From: Alphaproteobacteria bacterium | Lineage (GTDB): Bacteria; Pseudomonadota; Alphaproteobacteria; Rhodobacterales; Rhodobacteraceae | Assembly (NCBI GenBank): GCA_030425185.1 | Contig: JAUIAU010000009.1 | Span: forward strand, 29,589 to 93,588 | Reading direction: 5' to 3' | DNA: 64,000 nt | Translations under genes and position numbers: made by a program | Notes under the pieces: model-generated | The model's database searches: none | The model's input: the letters and a program-made list of their open reading frames with translations, nothing else | What the model was told of the DNA's origin: nothing | Part shown: positions 61,406-64,000 of the stretch, piece by piece | Numbering within the stretch: the stretch's first letter is position 1 | How the letters are laid out: each line of letters begins with the position of its first letter

Positions 61406-63016
61406 TCAGTTGTCGGTGTAGAGGCCTGCGGTGCCGACCTGGCAGCCGCGCCCCACGATGGTTTCGACGAGGGCGGGCGTCACGGTCCGTCCGTTATTCC
61501 GCCGGAGATGATCGCGCAGGTCGAGCGGCGGGACCGGGCAGGCCACCGCGAACAACTGGTCCACCCCCGTGGGCGGCGTGACCTCGAACACGGTCGAGAA
61601 GCCATCGGCCCGGACGAACCCGTCGTCGCGGGTTGGATAGAGCGCTTGCAGCGCCCCGTTCGACGCGATGTTGAACAGGGTCAGATAGGGCAGCGACGTC
61701 GAGGGCAGCGTGTAGTCGAACGCGACCCGGTCCGCGATCCGCATCAGGCCGTTGCCATGCCGCGCTGTCAGAACGGCCGGCGGCAGGGTGTCGGACAACA
61801 GGCCCTTCAGCGCGTCGAGCGCAGCCTGCCGGGCAAAGAAGGGCGCTGCGGTATCGGGGAGCGCGGCCGCACGCGCCTCCGGATTGCCGGTGGCATCGAG
61901 GACGGTGATCCGGTCCCCGGTCTGGTTGCGCACGATCCAGCGTCCGGTCCGCTCTTCCTCGAAGCTGAGGACCGCGCCCAGGGAAACCCGGCGGATGCCG
62001 GTGTCGGGCAGGCCGGGCGGATCGGCGCCGAGCACGGTCACCGGCAGATCGAAGGTCGTCTGCGGCCGTACCGGGCGTGCAGACGCCCCCGAGAGCGCCG
62101 CCAGCACCGGGCGGCCGTCCCCGCGCGGCAGCACGCGCGGCTGCTGGCTCTGGTTCATGCGGGCGAAGACACGGGTGTCGAGAAAGGTCGACAGCTCACG
62201 CCGCGTGATCGTTCCGTCGCCGTCGGCATCGGCGCTGCCCGAGAGCGCCTCGGCAAAGTACCACGACAGCGCGCCGTGCATCTCGCCGTCGATCTCGATC
62301 TCGTCGACCAGCAGGTCCTCGGACGCCGTGGCGAGGATCTGGGTGACATGGGGCAGGCTTTCGTCGTCCGCGGCCCCGTCGGCGAGATCGAGCGGAACGT
62401 CGGACAAGGCCGGGTCGGGCAAGCCCTCGAACAACCCGCCGAAGCGCGACAGCGTGCGCGCCGCCGAGCGGGTCAGGCCGCCCGAGTGGCAGGCGTCCAT
62501 GACCCAGACAACGTTGAAGTCCGACGCCTCTTCCAGAAGGACGCGCAACTCGTCATCGGTGAGGCGTCCGGTCCCGGGGCGCTGCGGGTCGAAATCATGG
62601 AACATGATGATCTCGTCGCGCCCGTCCGCCTCGTCAAAGGGCGGCGAGGCCTCGGTTTCCTGAGCCCCGTGCCCCGCGAAGGTCACGATCAGCGTATCGC
62701 CGGGCCGAGCGTCTTCGATCATCGCGGCCCAGGCCGCGAGAAACGCGGCCTCCGTGGCCTGCCCGTCGAGCAGCAGACGGCGGTCCGGCAAATCGATGCC
62801 GGTGTCGCGCATGGCCTCCGCGATCCGCTCGGCATCGTTGCGCGCGCCCATCAGGTCATAGGCCACGCCGAAAGGCATCCCGTCCCGGTACTCGGGATAA
62901 GCGGCATAGTCGTTGATCCCCACGACGAGGCCAAGGCTCGCAGCCCCGGCCGAACCAGCCCCGAGCGCCGCCGTCAGCAGCAGCCCGGCGGCGAGGACGT
63001 GCGACCTAGCCGCCAA
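61406..63016 (-). CDS. Secreted caspase-family protein with EF-hand-like loop
   Basis: A 536-residue protein. The start is TTG 63016, with GGAG seven bases upstream, inside the end of the OmpA-family gene. A signal peptide ends near GSAGAAS. The C14 caspase domain has LGLVVGINDYAAYPEY, catalytic His116 (VTFAGHGAQ) and Cys176 (WVMDACHSGG). An EF-hand-like calcium loop DADGDGTITRRE (263-274) follows, fitting the Ca dependence of many metacaspases. The C-terminal half (about 320-536) is unidentified; it contains repeated beta-type segments. Placed between an OmpA-like gene and the lectin-bearing caspase gene, it probably works in the envelope. Confidence 0.82.
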   Translation of the reverse strand: MAARSHVLAAGLLLTAALGAGSAGAASLGLVVGINDYAAYPEYRDGMPFGVAYDLMGARNDAERIAEAMRDTGIDLPDRRLLLDGQATEAAFLAAWAAMIEDARPGDTLIVTFAGHGAQETEASPPFDEADGRDEIIMFHDFDPQRPGTGRLTDDELRVLLEEASDFNVVWVMDACHSGGLTRSAARTLSRFGGLFEGLPDPALSDVPLDLADGAADDESLPHVTQILATASEDLLVDEIEIDGEMHGALSWYFAEALSGSADADGDGTITRRELSTFLDTRVFARMNQSQQPRVLPRGDGRPVLAALSGASARPVRPQTTFDLPVTVLGADPPGLPDTGIRRVSLGAVLSFEEERTGRWIVRNQTGDRITVLDATGNPEARAAALPDTAAPFFARQAALDALKGLLSDTLPPAVLTARHGNGLMRIADRVAFDYTLPSTSLPYLTLFNIASNGALQALYPTRDDGFVRADGFSTVFEVTPPTGVDQLFAVACPVPPLDLRDHLRRNNGRTVTPALVETIVGRGCQVGTAGLYTDN

Positions 63017-64000
63017 GGGCCAGCTCCACCCGACGGGCGATGGCCCGCTGCTCGTCCAGCGAATAGGTCATGCCCGCGGCGTAGGCGGGCGGTTCGGTCT
63101 CGCCGCGCCCCTCGACGAGGATCGTCGCGGTGACGCCCGCAGCGCGCAGGAAGTCCCGCACGGTCTGGGCGCGGGCCAGCGACAGGTCGAGATTGACGTC
63201 CTCCGGCCCGACGTCATCGGTGTGCCCGATCAGGGTGATCCGCTCGACGGCGCCCTGTGCCCGGAGGAAGGCCGCCAATGCTTCCGCCTCCGTCACGCCG
63301 GACGGGTCGAGCGTCGCCTGTCCGAAGGCGAATCGCACTGGCAGATACACCGTCTCGACACGCGCCGCGGCTGCGGCGACGATGTTGTATCCGGTCTCTG
63401 CAGGGGCGGCGTAGTGGGATGCGGTCTGGTCCGCCGCGACCGTCGCGTCGCCACTGCCCTTGGCGCGAAACGCGATACCGCGACTGAGCGCGCGCATGAC
63501 CCCTGTGGTGGTGCCGTCCGAACGCATCGAGGTCCGCGCACTGCCCGCCAGCATCATCTGCTCCTGCGCCATGGCCATCAGCCGGGGCACCACGGGCTCC
63601 AGCGCGGGATCCTGCGGCGTCAGGGCGGGATCGCCCAGGGTGTCGATCGCGGCATTCAGGTTGCGGGCCGCTTCGGCATGGTCCTTCCGGGCGGCCGCGA
63701 GCCCGCCCCGCGCGGCCTGCACTTCCCAATGCAGCACCGGGGCATCTGCAAGCTGCGCCTCGGCCCCGGCGAGATCGCCCGCCTCCAGCAGGGCCCCCGC
63801 ACGGCGGGCGGCCACCGACGACACCTGGCGCAGCGCATCCGCGGCAACGGCGGACGAACACCCTTCGGCTTCCAGCCCGCGCGCCATGTCGGCAAGCGTC
63901 GCGACCGGGGCGCTGTCCAGCGACGCGGCAAGCGCGGACCGGGCTGACACGCAATCGGCCGTGGCGGGAGCCGCCAGAAGGGTGACCACCAGCGCGGCCA
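63006..64000 (-). CDS. OmpA-family protein (5' end beyond the window)
   Basis: The gene reads off the right edge; its hydrophobic signal sequence is only partly visible, ending ALVVTLLAAPATAD. The middle (about 100 residues) is Ala-rich and helical, recalling TPR-like repeats (GALLEAGDLAGAEAQL). The C-terminal third is an OmpA-like peptidoglycan-binding domain: FAFGQATLDPSG, ITLIGHTDDVGPEDVNLDLS and SLARAQTVRDFLRAAG. It would anchor in the periplasm to the cell wall. It overlaps the following caspase gene by 11 bases, so the two are translationally coupled. Confidence 0.85.
   Translation of the reverse strand, partial: AALVVTLLAAPATADCVSARSALAASLDSAPVATLADMARGLEAEGCSSAVAADALRQVSSVAARRAGALLEAGDLAGAEAQLADAPVLHWEVQAARGGLAAARKDHAEAARNLNAAIDTLGDPALTPQDPALEPVVPRLMAMAQEQMMLAGSARTSMRSDGTTTGVMRALSRGIAFRAKGSGDATVAADQTASHYAAPAETGYNIVAAAAARVETVYLPVRFAFGQATLDPSGVTEAEALAAFLRAQGAVERITLIGHTDDVGPEDVNLDLSLARAQTVRDFLRAAGVTATILVEGRGETEPPAYAAGMTYSLDEQRAIARRVELALGG

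Noticed and set aside
59553..63016. Anti-phage caspase defence island
   Set aside because: Both caspases have secretion signals and neighbours are OmpA- and wall-binding proteins; no defence genes or mobile elements are adjacent, so a cytosolic abortive-infection role is not supported.

Overview
The window is a GC-rich, densely coding chromosomal segment from an alphaproteobacterium, most likely Rhodobacterales (Rhodobacteraceae or Roseobacteraceae). This is inferred from gene order and content: an omega-subunit/SpoT pair beside folK, a NYN protein and ispH; a run of three peptide deformylases with fmt; cobC-cbiB; a TAXI-type TRAP system with DUF1850; a TctABC system; and many LysR/GntR-controlled catabolic operons. 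Genes are packed with 4-bp ATGA or GTGA overlaps. No tRNA, rRNA, insertion sequence, prophage or CRISPR array was seen, and no gene-free stretch exceeds 300 bases.

Layout. (1) 1-11676, housekeeping: DUF2062 protein (partial), spoT/relA, rpoZ, folK, a NYN-domain protein, ispH, a short operon (DUF3429, methyltransferase, rnhA, TRIC-like channel), a small membrane protein, fmt, three deformylase paralogues, a PatB-type C-S lyase and a small unknown protein. (2) 11891-21530: glutathionyl-hydroquinone reductase, a degenerate receiver, cobC-cbiB, a lytic transglycosylase, an 11-bp tandem repeat, smc, and a multi-pass membrane protein with its own regulated promoter and a strong terminator. (3) 21540-29584, envelope block on the minus strand: tamA, tamB, an ECF sigma factor and a VWA protein with an N-terminal membrane anchor. 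(4) 29692-34511: LysR regulator with a perfect palindrome, Fe(II)/2-oxoglutarate oxygenase, class II aldolase, beta-hydroxyacid dehydrogenase, AEC exporter. (5) 34759-41344: TAXI-TRAP importer followed by a DctB/DctD-type two-component pair whose regulator lacks the GAFTGA loop. (6) 41357-58298: a large tricarboxylate-type catabolic region containing TauE exporter, RraA-like aldolase, LysR, 2-hydroxyacid dehydrogenase, ThDP enzyme, PrpF-type isomerase, TctA-TctB fusion, TctC, a cytoplasmic gamma-glutamyltransferase-like protein, an AbrB-type membrane protein, and divergently GntR, TcuA, TcuB and an isocitrate/tartrate-dehydrogenase relative. (7) 58433-59538: a Tat-exported intradiol-dioxygenase-like protein beside a ferric-reductase-like haem membrane protein. 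(8) 59553-64000, minus strand: OmpA-family protein (cut by the window edge), a secreted caspase with an EF-hand-like loop, and a secreted caspase fused to a peptidoglycan-binding domain and a C-type-lectin-like domain.

How it fits together. Region 6 reads as import (TctABC), isomerisation (PrpF), flavin/Fe-S oxidoreduction (TcuAB) and oxidation or decarboxylation (IDH-like and ThDP enzymes) of a tricarballylate- or aconitate-like acid. It seems to be controlled by a GntR protein with an inverted-repeat operator in the divergent promoter. Region 8 is the strongest candidate for an undescribed system: an envelope-located caspase module. The substrate in region 6 and the biological role of region 8 are inferences from domain content only.
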